From positions 310,001-374,000 of the forward strand of contig OY723283.1 of the NCBI GenBank assembly GCA_963210315.1: DNA of 64,000 nt, given 5' to 3'. This document shows positions 18,973-29,347 of the stretch, piece after piece (positions within the stretch are counted from its first letter, which is position 1; every line of letters begins with the position of its first letter). The position numbers and the translations under genes were made by a program. A model generated the notes under the pieces. It was not told the origin of the DNA and ran no database searches. It saw nothing but the letters and a program-made list of their open reading frames with translations. The stretch comes from Rhynchopus euleeides (Eukaryota > Euglenozoa > Diplonemea > Diplonemida > Diplonemidae).

Positions 18973-20952
18973 ATGCCCGCGGGAAGGAGAGCCTGCTGGT
19001 CACAGAAGCACTTTAGTGAAGCAGCGGGGGGGAGAAAATGCAAGTTCTGCGATGAACTTGTCAAGGCGACGAGCGGCACCCGCATGAAGGCGCACCTCCG
19101 CCTATGCGAGAAGATCAGCAGTGCCGCCAAGGACGAGCTGAAGGCTGAGGATACTGCGCCGACCCCCGCAAAGCGCCCTGCATCAAGAACACCAGAGGGA
19201 AAGGCGCTGCCGAAGATCGCACGCATGCTCAACGCATGCCCCACCCCCACGGTCGCCGAGAAGGATGCGATCGTTGCTGCCTGGGCCAGATTTTTTTTTG
19301 GCTCAGGCACACCGTTCAGCCACGTGGAAGACAAGCTCTTCCTCGAGGCGTTGAACGCAACCCGCCCGGGGTTATCCCCGGAGCTCTTCTTCCCCAAGCG
19401 CCATTCGCTGGGAACGAAGTGGTTGGATCGCATCCACAAAGAAGAAGCGGAGCCTCAAATGAAAGACCTCCTCGCCGCAGCTCACATCGCCATCATGTGC
19501 GATGTGTGGAAGAACGACCGGTCGGAGAAGGTCTTCGCAGTCACTGCGATTGGGGATGGTAGCCCGGTGCTACTCCAGTCGGGTGTGCTGAGCGAGAAGC
19601 GGCACCGGGCGACGGAGTTCTTGGGCCACCTCAAGAAGATACACGAGCAGGTGTTGGGGAAGATCGTAGCCATCCTTGTCGACGGGGACTCCACAGCCGT
19701 TGCTTCGGCCAATCTGTTCAAGGCGTTCCAGACAGAAGCAGGCAGGCAGACGCCGTTCGTGTGCATCTGCGCGTGTCACACGGTAGCACGTGCGCTCAAC
19801 GACTGCATCGGGGTGAGGACGGAAAGGAAGCGCGAGGCGAAGAACGAGTTCCACTTCGTCGCCGCACTTCTCTCTGCGCTGTCATCACAATTGCGCAACG
19901 TCGAGTTTCTATCCAAAACGTATGCGGAGAAACAACAGCAGTGCGGGCGCCGCAAATCAAAGAAGATGGTGAAGCCGGCGGTGACGAGGTGGCACACGTT
20001 CTCAACTGTGTGGAAGGAAGTTGAAGAGAACCGCAACGCGCTGCTGCTCATGAACCAAGAGGAGGCGGTGTGCTCCTCCTGCCCAGAAATCGGCAAGGTG
20101 CTCGACGCGACGTTCTGGGGTGTGTTCATGGGCTTGAAACCCTTTGTGGCAGGTGTCGGGGAGGTGATGAACTTCCTTGAGCAGGACGGATGCACCGCTG
20201 GGATGATCATTCCGGCACTTTCATACCTCATCGACTGCCTCAACGCCTGCAACCTCACCTCCGCTGCGAACAAGGCCAAGCTGGCCGCAGTGACGGAAAA
20301 GGTGAAAAAGAGACTGCAGAAGTATACCACCCACGAACAGGGGTGGCTCTGCGCAGCAACAGCACTGACGCCACTCTTCTTCGCCCCTGATCGTGAGAAG
20401 CAACCGACCTTCATCAAGGAGTTTACGCTGAAGCTGGATGTCAGGAAGGCGGCGCAGGCCTTCATCAAGAAGGTCAAAAACGCAGAGGCTGCAGCCGAGC
20501 TCCTAGAGCTCATAACACGAACGGGGGGTTTTGATGATGATTCCCTCTGGGACCTTGCGCAGGGAAGAAAGGCGTGCCAGTGGTGGAAGACTGTTGCACA
20601 ACTCCACCCGACGTCGCAGGTCGCTCCCCTCGCTGCGATCCTCACTCGCATCCCCGCATCCACCAGCGCCGCAGAAAGAGTTTTTTCGACGATGGGCTGG
20701 ATGTCGGAGCACCGCCGCCACCGCCTGACGGCTGCGAAAACCCACAAGCTCACGCTTGTGCACCGCAGCCTGAAGGCGAAGAAGACCGTCGTGGAGGAAG
20801 GGTGGTGGAACCTCGAAGAACTGGAGAACGACGAAAAGAATATGATGGTGATCGACGAGCAGGACCCACCGGCAGCGGGAGAGAGCGGCGGCGTCAACGC
20901 GGATGCGGGTGAGGCGGACGAGGAGAGTGGCAGCGAGACGTCGTGGGACTGA
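18973..20952 (+). CDS. hAT-family transposase (element 2)
   Basis: 659 aa from the ATG at 18973 (the open frame starts earlier only at a TTG). Order of features: a BED zinc finger CKFCDELVKATSGTRMKAHL ending RLC; the hAT N-block VAAWARFFFGSGTPFSHVED; RNase H-like strands IAIMCDVWKNDRSEKVFAVT and KIVAILVDGDSTAVASANLF; CACHTVARALND; and the diagnostic C-terminal dimerisation block IPASTSAAERVFSTMGWMSE followed by HRRHRLTA. The C-terminus is acidic. The frame is complete. It is a classical hAT cut-and-paste transposase and not closely similar to the first one, so the two elements are independent insertions. Confidence 0.9.
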   Translation: MPAGRRACWSQKHFSEAAGGRKCKFCDELVKATSGTRMKAHLRLCEKISSAAKDELKAEDTAPTPAKRPASRTPEGKALPKIARMLNACPTPTVAEKDAIVAAWARFFFGSGTPFSHVEDKLFLEALNATRPGLSPELFFPKRHSLGTKWLDRIHKEEAEPQMKDLLAAAHIAIMCDVWKNDRSEKVFAVTAIGDGSPVLLQSGVLSEKRHRATEFLGHLKKIHEQVLGKIVAILVDGDSTAVASANLFKAFQTEAGRQTPFVCICACHTVARALNDCIGVRTERKREAKNEFHFVAALLSALSSQLRNVEFLSKTYAEKQQQCGRRKSKKMVKPAVTRWHTFSTVWKEVEENRNALLLMNQEEAVCSSCPEIGKVLDATFWGVFMGLKPFVAGVGEVMNFLEQDGCTAGMIIPALSYLIDCLNACNLTSAANKAKLAAVTEKVKKRLQKYTTHEQGWLCAATALTPLFFAPDREKQPTFIKEFTLKLDVRKAAQAFIKKVKNAEAAAELLELITRTGGFDDDSLWDLAQGRKACQWWKTVAQLHPTSQVAPLAAILTRIPASTSAAERVFSTMGWMSEHRRHRLTAAKTHKLTLVHRSLKAKKTVVEEGWWNLEELENDEKNMMVIDEQDPPAAGESGGVNADAGEADEESGSETSWD

Positions 20953-21677
20953 GGATACTTCGGTGGGTGGGGGATTGTGTTGTGTGTTGCGCGTTGTGTG
21001 TGGGGCGGGGTCAGGAGTTGTTCGTTCGTCTCTCCACGCAATCTCTTGGCCGTCGATACTCCTTTATTTGTTGCACTCGTGTGAGCAGAAAGTCACCCAC
21101 CACAGCAATCATCCAAGCGTGCTCTACACCAGCCCCTGATTATCATTTCAGGGTTTGTGTGTAGAAGCGTCGACGCATCAACAAAATACAGGCAAATAGC
21201 GGTTGCTTCTGAATAGTGCTGTGACTTTTTAGATTTTTCTGATTTTCCCGGTGAAGCTGGCCCCTTCCTCGCCCGGGTCCCAGAGCGTGCCCCCTGTGGG
21301 TGCCTTACTCCTCTTCGGACCATGTGGTTCCCCAGCTTCATCCTTTCTTCCTCAGGCTGCCCCTGTGAATGGTAGACTGCAGCCTCTTTTTGCCGCCAGC
21401 ACAGAGTCACGAGCCGCTCAACCCCGACCAGTGCGCGGTTTGTTTGCCCTATTGATGTTCGTGTAGTACATGTTCCATGTGAAGAGCCCGAAGAAGCAAA
21501 AGTAGGACCTGCTGCGCTAGCCCCGCCAAGCAGCTACAAAACGACAGGACGCGCGCAGGCACCGGGCCCCCTCTCCAATAGAGCGGCACCTCATCCCAGG
21601 AAATCCCCCACCCGGCGTTTAGATTCTGAGAGATCGCAGAGAGTCACCCACCAGGCCTTGCCTGTGTATTATATTAT
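20953..21677. other. 3' part of hAT element 2 and dispersed repeat
   Basis: Non-coding. Contains copy 2 of the AAGCGTCAACGC element, then unique sequence to about 21660 with no supported gene. Confidence 0.5.
21074..21236 (+). repeat. AAGCGTCAACGC dispersed element, copy 2
   Basis: Shares the ordered blocks GTGTGAGCAGAAAGTCA, CCACCACAGC, AAGCGTGCTCTACAC, TTCAGGGTTTGTGTGTAGAA, GCGTCGACGCATCAACAAAA and TACAGGCAAATAGCGG with the other copies. Here the core GCGTCGACGC is a perfect palindrome. Copies 1 and 2 also share the 3' tail GTGACTTTTT. Confidence 0.8.
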
Positions 21678-21697
21678 GTATTTTATTGTATTTTATT

Positions 21698-22753
21698 TGG
21701 GGTAATCAGGCTGGGGAAAAAACAACAAATCACAACAAATCACACCCGATCGTCAGCTGATTGAGGGTGTGATATGAGGGTTCTATCCAACAAGGATATC
21801 AAGGCGGCACTTTCAAAGTCCTGCCAAGGACAGCGCCACGTGGGTGTGTGCTTCTGATATATGTTATGTCATCATGTGAACCCTCCCCAGCGTGTGCCAA
21901 CATCCCTGACACGCTCACGAAAAGCATGACACGGAGAAAACAGGTGCCGAAACAACCTGCCGAGCACACGGGTGGTGCCACGTTGATCCACGCAGCGATC
22001 TCCCATGACAGGAAGCCTTGTCGCCACGGCAGAGTCGCCGCAGACTGTGGGAGAGGTGTCGCCAGTCACCTTGAGGTTGCAGTGTGTCATCAGGCTAAGA
22101 CCCGTGCCCTCTTCACCTCCCCTGTTAGGTTGCTCCCATATCGTTGCCTGCTTTGGGGCCTGAAGGACATAGGGGTCCAGCAGGCACTTGAGCATCGCAA
22201 GGCATGAGTGGCTGTTTCAAACTCCTGGTGCAAGCACCCGTCATGGTCTGGGGAAGCCCTCCCAGGTAGTTTAACGTCTTGCCCAGGACCCCCCAGGACA
22301 CCCGATCACAACAGATCACAACAAATCACAAGGCAAATGTTGTGATTTGTTGTGATTTTTTGCGATTTGTTGCGGCCAGTTGTGATTTGTTGTGACTAGG
22401 TGTGACGTGGTGTAATTTGTTGTGACCAGTTGTGACGACTTGTGACCCTTTTGTGATGAGTTGTGATGAGGTGTGATCTGTTGTGATCTGTTGTGATCGC
22501 GATCCAAAATTTTAAATTTTTGAAATTTTGGATCGCGATCACAACAGATCACAACAGATCACAACAGATCACACCTCATCACAACTCATCACAACTCATC
22601 ACAAAAGGGTCACAAGTCGTCACAACTGGTCGCAACAAATCACAACAAATCGCAACAAATCACAACAAATCACAACATTTGGCGTTGTGATTTGTTGTGA
22701 TCGGGTGTGATTCGTTGTGATTTGTTGTTTTTTCCCCCAGCCTGATTACCCCA
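21698..22753 (+). mobile_element. Foldback-like element A, 5-bp TSD TTATT
   Basis: Begins TGGGGTAATCAGGCTGGGG and ends with its inverse, flanked on both sides by TTATT (21693-21697 and 22754-22758). Inside the ends come CAACAAATCACAAC-type repeats. A unique GC-richer part (about 21748-22305) is followed by a large imperfect hairpin (about 22306-22690) of TGTGATTTGTTG / CAACAAATCACA repeats, centred on GATCGCGATCCAAAATTT and its inverse near 22495-22540. No transposase frame. Peptides read from it are repeat translations. Confidence 0.85.
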
Positions 22754-22797
22754 TTATTGTATTTTATTGTATTTTGTATTTTATTATTTTGGGTCAG

Positions 22798-23870
22798 TGG
22801 GGTAATCAGGCTGGGGAAAAAAACAACAAATCACAACAAATCACACCCGATCACAACAGATCACAACAAATCACAAGGCAAATGTTGTGATTTGTTGTGA
22901 TTTTTTGCGATTTGTTGCGGCCAGTTGTGATTTGTTGTGACTAGGTGTGACGTGGTGTGATTTGTTGTGACCAGTTGTGACGACTTGTGACCCTTTTGTG
23001 ATGAGTTGTGATGAGGTGTGATCTGTTGTGATCTGTTGTGATCGCGATCCAAAATTTTAAACTTTTGAAATTTTGGATCGCGATCACAACAGATCACAAC
23101 AGATCACAACAGATCACAACAGATCACAACAGATCGTCAGCTGATTGAGGGTGTGATATGAGGGTTCTATCCAACAAGGATATCAAGGCGGCACTTTCAA
23201 AGTCCTGCCAAGGACAGCGCCACGTGGGTGTGTGCTTCTGATATATGTTATGTCATCATGTGAACCCTCCCCAGCGTGTGCCAACATCCCTGACACGCTC
23301 ACGAAAAGCATGACACGGAGAAAACAGGTGCCGAAACAACCTGCCGAGCACACGGGTGGTGCCACGTTGATCCACGCAGCGATCTCCCATGACAGGAAGC
23401 CTTGTCGCCACGGCAGAGTCGCCGCAGACTGTGGGAGAGGTGTCGCCAGTCACCTTGAGGTTGCAGTGTGTCATCAGGCTAAGACCCGTGCCCTCTTCAC
23501 CTCCCCTGTTAGGTTGCTCCCATATCGTTGCCTGCTTGTGACGACTTGTGACCCTTTTGTGATGAGTTGTGATGAGGTGTGATCTGTTGTGATCTGTTGT
23601 GATCGCGATCCAAAATTTTAAATTTTTGAAATTTTGGATCGCGATCACAACAGATCACAACAGATCACACCTCATCACAACTCATCACAACTCATCACAA
23701 AAGGGTCACAAGTCGTCACAACTGGTCGCAACAAATCACAACTGGCCACAACAAATCGCAACAAATCGCAACAAATCACAACAAATCACAACATTTGGCG
23801 TTGTGATTTGTTGTGATCGGGTGTGATTCGTTGTGATTTGTTGTTTTTTCCCCCCAGCCTGATTACCCCA
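22798..23870 (+). mobile_element. Foldback-like element B, 5-bp TSD GTCAG
   Basis: Same termini as element A, flanked by GTCAG (22793-22797 and 23871-23875). Its middle (about 23132-23537) appears identical to 21748-22152 of element A, so both copies are recent. Here the unique part sits between two hairpin arrays, each with the GATCGCGATC centre (near 23040-23090 and 23600-23645). It lies only 44 bp from element A. No coding capacity. Confidence 0.85.
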
Positions 23871-23889
23871 GTCAGTGTATTTTTCCATC

Positions 23890-23990
23890 TTTGGGGGGGG
23901 GGGGGTCAAAATTGGACCCGGACATCCGGACACCCGGATTTCCGGGTCCGGGCATGTCCGCCCTGTCCGCCCTGAAATCGCCTAAGGGGC
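23890..23990 (+). repeat. GGACATGTCC-type repeat, second site
   Basis: GGGGGTCAAAATTGGA followed by CCGGACATCCGGACA and CGGGCATGTCCGCCCTGTCC, matching the block at 14582-14760. It directly follows foldback element B. Confidence 0.7.
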
Positions 23991-25044
23991 CGGGGGAAAT
24001 CCAGGAAATTCGGGAAATCCAGGAATATGAAGAATCCTCCTTTGCTTGTTTTGTTTGGTGTGTCTGTGTGCGGGTGAGGGGGGGGAAGGGGTGGGGTGGG
24101 GGGGCTCCATTGTATAACTTTTCTCTTTTTGCTGCCGAAAAAATACGGAAACAGAGGGGGGGGGGGATAGGGGGGGAGGGGGGGGACCCGTTAAAATTTA
24201 CACTTAAGCCTTCTTCCGCGAGAATGTGGCCGTCACCCCTCCCCACCCCCCACGCCCCCGACACAGAAAAATCATGCACATCACCCCCACACTCATAGCG
24301 CCTTCGGCGCACGTTTGATCTGGCTCGCCTGTTGACAACAGCGGGCGACACGGCTGCCGCTACTCGGCAACAGAACGCTTTTTGCGCCACGTGTTGGTTA
24401 CGAACAAAGAAAACCACCAGCCCACATTTTTTCGTTCGCTTTTTCGTTGTTCTCGCCACCCCCGCCCCGCCCACCACACCTTCTGCGGAAGGCTGCGGAA
24501 GGACCGACAGGAGTCACACACTTCCCACACCCCCTTCCCCCCCCCCCCTTTGCCTGATTCACTCTCCAGTAAAATCGAGGATACTTTCCGCTTTTTTGGG
24601 GGGAGTCTTCGCTAACATACTGAAAAGGCGCACACAGCATCCGTTTCGCCAGGATCAAGAGGCTGGCTTGTCGGCAGGCGGCTGCCGCACATTGGTTTTA
24701 GATAGACAGCTCGTCGTCTCTCCCACTGAATGATCGGGAAGGGGGGTTTCAGGGGAAGAAGAGGAGGAGGCAGCGATAGAGATGTGCATGATGCACGAGG
24801 AGTGGGGGGAGGCAGAGAGAGAGAGAAGAAGAAGAAGACGGGCACTCTTGCAAAATCAAAAAAACTTTTATGTGGTGTCCATAGTTTGCACGAACGGTGC
24901 CCTGCATTGTTGTGCAGGGATACCGCAATGCGGACACGGCAAGTCCTTCCATTTTTAGTGCAAAAAAAATACGCCATCCGTTTCTTCCCTAGAAACAAAG
25001 TCACAATACCTCCATTCGTCGGAACCTCTCCCACTATAACATTG

Positions 25045-25215
25045 GTTGCGCTGCTGCGTTGACGCTTCTACACACAAAAATAACCCTACCCCTGAAGTGA
25101 TGTTTGGCCCTTCCACCTGATGAAGGGTGAGGGGTTCATGCGTAGAGAACACGTTCAGTAGCTGCCCGACGGGGGAGAGTGCCTTGGTGGATCGACGTGG
25201 CACCTCTGCTCACAC
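25045..25215 (-). repeat. AAGCGTCAACGC dispersed element, copy 3
   Basis: Reverse orientation. Blocks CGTGTGAGCAGA, CCCTTCATCAGG, TTCAGGGGTAGGGTTA and TGTGTGTAGAAGCGTCAACG match the other copies; the middle is more diverged. Confidence 0.7.
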
Positions 25216-26086
25216 GAGAGAGTGTGCGAAAAATAAAAAGGAGAACAACTAACAGGGGCGGTGTGTGGCACGGCAGACAGACAGTGTTGTTTAAACAAAG
25301 GGTGGGGAGGGTGGGGGGTGTGGGGGGGACCGACCCTGCGTGGCTGGGGCCTCCGGGCGGGTCGGGGGTGACGGCGTTCGCACCTGAGGCCCGAAAGAAA
25401 AACCCCTCCCCCTTTTGCTGCGACCTGCACCCAGAAGGAAGGGCGTTACTCTTCTTCTGGGTTGTGCTTTTGTTGGAGCAAGAAACAGGCAGGCACAGGG
25501 GCAGCTCCCCCCCCCCCTCCCCCGCAGGCGAAAAAAAATAAGAAAATGAAAGAAACGACTCTTGGAAAACGCCAACAGGGCACCAGGACCGTGCGTCGGT
25601 AAAACGGAGATTTGACAAATGCGCAGACATCATGCGGTCTCAATGGCGTGTTGGTTTGTGGCGAAAAATTTGGGTGGGTGGGGGTCAGCAACGCAAACAT
25701 AGTGCTCGACACGGTGACCAGCAAGCGCCAGTGTAGGGTGAGTGAGGAGGTGGGTAGAGCCGGGCGATATCTGGGAAACCCGTGGCCCTTCGCCGGAATT
25801 GCGTGCACACTGTGGTGCCCAGAAACCGAAAGAGATGCAGAGGCGGTGATCTGTGGAAGAAGAAAGAACGCGCGTAACCCCTGCCGCCTTCGCAGTGCTG
25901 GCGGGGCGGTGTGAGGGGGTCCAACTGACGTGAACGACGAACTCGCTCAGGTGGCATCGGGGTGTGGCACCTCCCCCCTCGCCCACCATTGCATCCCACC
26001 GGCAGGTTTTTCCCGGCTCATCTCCAAAACCACGTTTGGCTTACTGTCCACACTTTAGAACAGCTCAACACCGACACAGGCACCCG

Positions 26087-26222
26087 TTTGTTGCGTTGAC
26101 GCTTCTACACACAAAACCCTGAACTGATCACACCCTGAGCCTGATGAAGGGTGGGGTTAGTGTATAGAGCACGTTTGGTTGCAGCTGTGGTGGGGCGCTT
26201 TCCGCTCACACGAGTGTGCTTA
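26087..26222 (-). repeat. AAGCGTCAACGC dispersed element, copy 4
   Basis: Reverse orientation. Contains CACACTCGTGTGAGCGGAAA, CCCCACCACAGC, AACGTGCTCTATACAC, CCCTTCATCAGG, TTCAGGGTTTTGTGTGTAGA and AGCGTCAACGCAACAA, the closest match to copy 2. Confidence 0.8.
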
Positions 26223-28126
26223 ACCAAACACCAGGGGGGCTTCACTCCCGTAAGAAAAATACCCTTGAGAACAAATCGGATTCCTGTCGCTTTGTGGTAG
26301 ACGCCCTGTCTAGCAACTGCATGAAAACAGATCCGGGCTGCATAGTTTTGTTGAGCGCACACTTGATGTCTCAGGGCTGTGAGCTGAGGCCCTGTGAAAG
26401 TGGCAGGGGGGGATATAATAGGTGCTAATACTAAGTATCCAGTCGTAGGATTTCCTTCGTTGCGTCGCGACTTTCGCTCAACTTCATCCCTTGCAACTCG
26501 TGAAAGCAGAAAAAGAAATGAAAAACAGAACTCCGGAACGCGGCATGGGGGTCGGAGGGGATCGGGTGGAGCGGGGTGGGCACGATGGCGGTTCGGTGGA
26601 CACGACAGGACCCCGAAGCAGTTTTTCGCCCTCGGCTCCAAGGCGGCATACATCGAAGCAAAATAAAAGAGAATGGGATCCGGCGCAGCACAGCACGGCC
26701 ATGTGATAGCCAACGGGCTGCGATGTAGATACCAGGAGGGTAGCAGTAACGTGGAGAACACAACACTCAGCGTGCCCCTCAGTGAGAGAGGACGCGTCTG
26801 GCTGCTGGCACCAACCGGAAAGCGAACAATCCAAAGGCCACAGAAATGGACCCCTGTGCCGAGCAGTATCCCCAAGGGCGCCAGGCGGTTTGACTCTGTG
26901 GCGATTTCAGTCTCGATGGCCCGTGCTTCTTGTGTATCTGTATCCGGATTTATTTGTCGAAAAACCGGCAACAGAACACAAAGAGAGCAGCGGGTGGACA
27001 CACAGAAGAAACAAAACGGCTCTGGGCGTTGCCCTGCTCGCCCTGTCTCTCGTCTTCGAGACAAAAAAAAGGCCCGAAGTTGGCCTTTTAGCATTTGAAT
27101 GAGAGAGATAAAAAATACACAAAAAACCCGTAACACAGAACGGAACAAGGGCCCAACGACAACGGAAGTCGTCCCCGCTGAAGGCTGAAGAGCAGTCCAC
27201 GGCAGGGCCGACACACAACAACCCATCGGTGCGTAGGAGAGTGCATCGTTGCAACCATTTTTTGCAGAACCACTGCACAATAAACCCCACTCCCTCCCGG
27301 CCTCTAAGTTCTTTCGAGGCAAGGGTGTGGGGGCCGAACTGTCGTCAGGACCAACCATCCTCTGCAGGTGCAGAATGTATGCGACAGTACGCATGCTATT
27401 GGTGTGGCAGTTGGGGTGGTGGTGGTGTGGGGAAGAGGGAAGCTGAGAGAGAGCGCGCGCATTGTGGGGGGTTGCCCGCGTGGGACGGCAGGCAGCCCAA
27501 ACGAGCCCGCTCCGTGTCGATTTGGTGCTCTCGTGCATTTTGGCTTCTCATTTGGAAAGAGAAGATAATGACGAAGCTCGGAACAAAGGGGACGGGGAGC
27601 GGGGGGGAAGACACCCACCCCATCCACTCCCCCACCCTTCTGGGTGAACCAGGCGGAAATTCTGCAGCTGTTTCGACACCCTGCGTCGCAAAATATTACC
27701 TTTCTCCGGTGGCCTCTCGTTTAGGGGGGGTAGAAACGACGTAAAAAAACAGCCGCTTCAAGGGCACCGCTTTTTTTCGTTTTGTGTTTTTTTCTAACAA
27801 TTTGAAGTGGCTTGATTTATTGTCTCCGCAACCGCACAACAGCTCAGGGGACGGGGGGGGGGGGGGGAAATAAAACAAAGGCAGCACAGCCAGGGGGGTG
27901 TGTGTGGTGGGTTATGTGCACCTCCCATGTGTCTTTTCTCCACGATGCCTTCTTCGGATTCCAAAGCCCCCCCCGCCCCACCCCACTATCCATCCCACCC
28001 CCTCCTTTATTTTGTACAAAACAGTATCACCATCGGATTAGTTTCGTTCCGAAAAATATTGCATCTCTCTCTGCCGCTGCCCCGTCCGTCCCACACAACC
28101 GCAAAGCCCCCCTGTGGTGGCCCACA

Positions 28127-29347
28127 CTACAGATTCGCCTGCTGAATCGCATCGTTGAAAGCGCGGGCGATGTGCCCGACGTTCTTCTTCGTGATACCCG
28201 CAATCGAGACACGGCCAGACCCCAGCATGTAAACGTGGTGGTTCTTAATGATGTGGTCCACCGCCGCCTTCGAGATGCCCGTGAAGCTGAACATGCCCTT
28301 CTGGCTGGTAATGTGCGACCAGTCCCCCGGGGTGCCCAGCCTCTCCAGCTCCTGGCGGAAGAGGACACGCATCTCGGAGATCCGGACAGACATCGCCTTC
28401 AGCTCGGCCTCCCACTGGGCCCTGAGCGCAGCGTCGTTCATCACGAGGGCCGCAGTCCGCGCGCCGTGCTTCGGGGGGTTGCTGTAGTAGATGCGGATCA
28501 GCTGCTTCAGATTGCTCATCACGGCAGATGCTACCTCCGGGCTCTGCACCACCTGGATGAGGGCCCCCACACGCTCGCCGTACAGACCCATGTTCTTCGA
28601 GAAGGACTGCGTGATAGCAAACTCCATCCCCTGCGACTCGAAATACCGCGCGGCAAACGCATCCGCGTTCAGATCCCCGCTGCAGTACCCCTGGTATGCC
28701 GAGTCGAAGACGACACGCAGCTTCTTCGACTTGCAGATCGCAGCCACCTCCTTCCACTGCTCCTCCGTGGGGTCCACCCCGGTGGGGTTGTGCGCGCAGA
28801 GGTGCAGCACCACGATGGAGCCGCCGGGCATGCTGCGGAGGTCCTCCATGTAGCCCGCGAAGTTCAGCGACTTCGACTCGGCATCCCAGTAGCGGTAGGT
28901 CTGCACGGGGAACCCGGCATCCACAAAGATGCCCTTGTGGTTGGCCCACGTCGGGTTGCTGACGTACACCGACCCGGTCACACCCAGCTTCTTGTAGAGC
29001 CCGCCCACAAGGCGCAGGGCGCCTGTCCCGCTGAGCGCCTGGGCAACCACGACGCGCTTCTCGCGGATCGCCACCGAGTTCTCCCCGAGGCAGAGGCGGG
29101 CAGCGGCCTCCTTGAACTCCGCAAGCCCGTCGATCGGGAGGTACTCCTTGTCGAGCCTGGCGTTGGCGACCCGGATCTCGGCGGCGGAGATGCTGGGAAG
29201 CAGGTAGGGCTTGCCGTCCTCGTCGCGGTAGGCCCCGACCACGAGGTCCACCTTGTCCGGCGAGGGGTCCTTCTTGTACTCCGCAACAACGCCGAAGACA
29301 GCATCCGCAGGCTGCTGCGGTGCCTCGGACCACAACGAATCGGACAT
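28127..29347 (-). CDS. Aspartate aminotransferase, class I PLP enzyme
   Basis: 406 aa, the usual length for the family. It interconverts aspartate + 2-oxoglutarate and oxaloacetate + glutamate with pyridoxal phosphate. Visible residues: N-terminal VVGAYRDEDGKPYLLPS (family VGAYR-D-GKP); ALSGTGALR (phosphate-binding loop); SNPTWANH; HNPTGVDPT (Asn187); VFDSAYQGYCSGD (Asp215, Tyr218); the Schiff-base lysine in ITQSFSKNMGLYGERVG (Lys251), with Arg259; and the substrate-carboxylate Arg in GSGRVSIAGI. There is no presequence before the first conserved block and no SKL-type end, so a cytosolic form is most likely. The start is supported by homology and by a pyrimidine-rich tract ending ATGCAG 29 nt upstream. 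No intron. Confidence 0.95.
   Translation of the reverse strand: MSDSLWSEAPQQPADAVFGVVAEYKKDPSPDKVDLVVGAYRDEDGKPYLLPSISAAEIRVANARLDKEYLPIDGLAEFKEAAARLCLGENSVAIREKRVVVAQALSGTGALRLVGGLYKKLGVTGSVYVSNPTWANHKGIFVDAGFPVQTYRYWDAESKSLNFAGYMEDLRSMPGGSIVVLHLCAHNPTGVDPTEEQWKEVAAICKSKKLRVVFDSAYQGYCSGDLNADAFAARYFESQGMEFAITQSFSKNMGLYGERVGALIQVVQSPEVASAVMSNLKQLIRIYYSNPPKHGARTAALVMNDAALRAQWEAELKAMSVRISEMRVLFRQELERLGTPGDWSHITSQKGMFSFTGISKAAVDHIIKNHHVYMLGSGRVSIAGITKKNVGHIARAFNDAIQQANL

Larger units (their letters stand above)
18751..21697 (+). mobile_element. hAT DNA transposon 2 (borders tentative)
   Basis: AATAAAATACAATAAAATAC at 18751-18770 is an exact reverse complement of 21678-21697, enclosing an intact hAT transposase gene. 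The motif is AT-rich, is repeated elsewhere nearby, and is not a typical hAT terminus, so the borders are provisional. The element may instead end short of these repeats. Confidence 0.45.
23871..28126. other. Gene-poor intergenic stretch
   Basis: About 4.3 kb with no supported gene. It holds a GGACATGTCC-type repeat block (23890-23990), poly-G/C microsatellites, two copies of the AAGCGTCAACGC element (25045-25215 and 26087-26222), and the 3' flank of the aminotransferase gene with a minus-strand AATAAA near 28013. Many open frames exist on both strands because stops are scarce in GC-rich DNA; none has domain-like sequence. Confidence 0.5.

Noticed and set aside
22316..23826. Several 60-80 codon frames encoding HNRSQQIT-type repeats
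   Set aside because: They are translations of the TGTGATTTGTTG hairpin repeats in the foldback elements, present on both strands.
26105..27538. 477-codon minus-strand open frame
   Set aside because: No recognisable domain, irregular composition, and it begins inside a dispersed element copy; long chance frames are common in this GC-rich DNA. A transcript would be needed to revive it.
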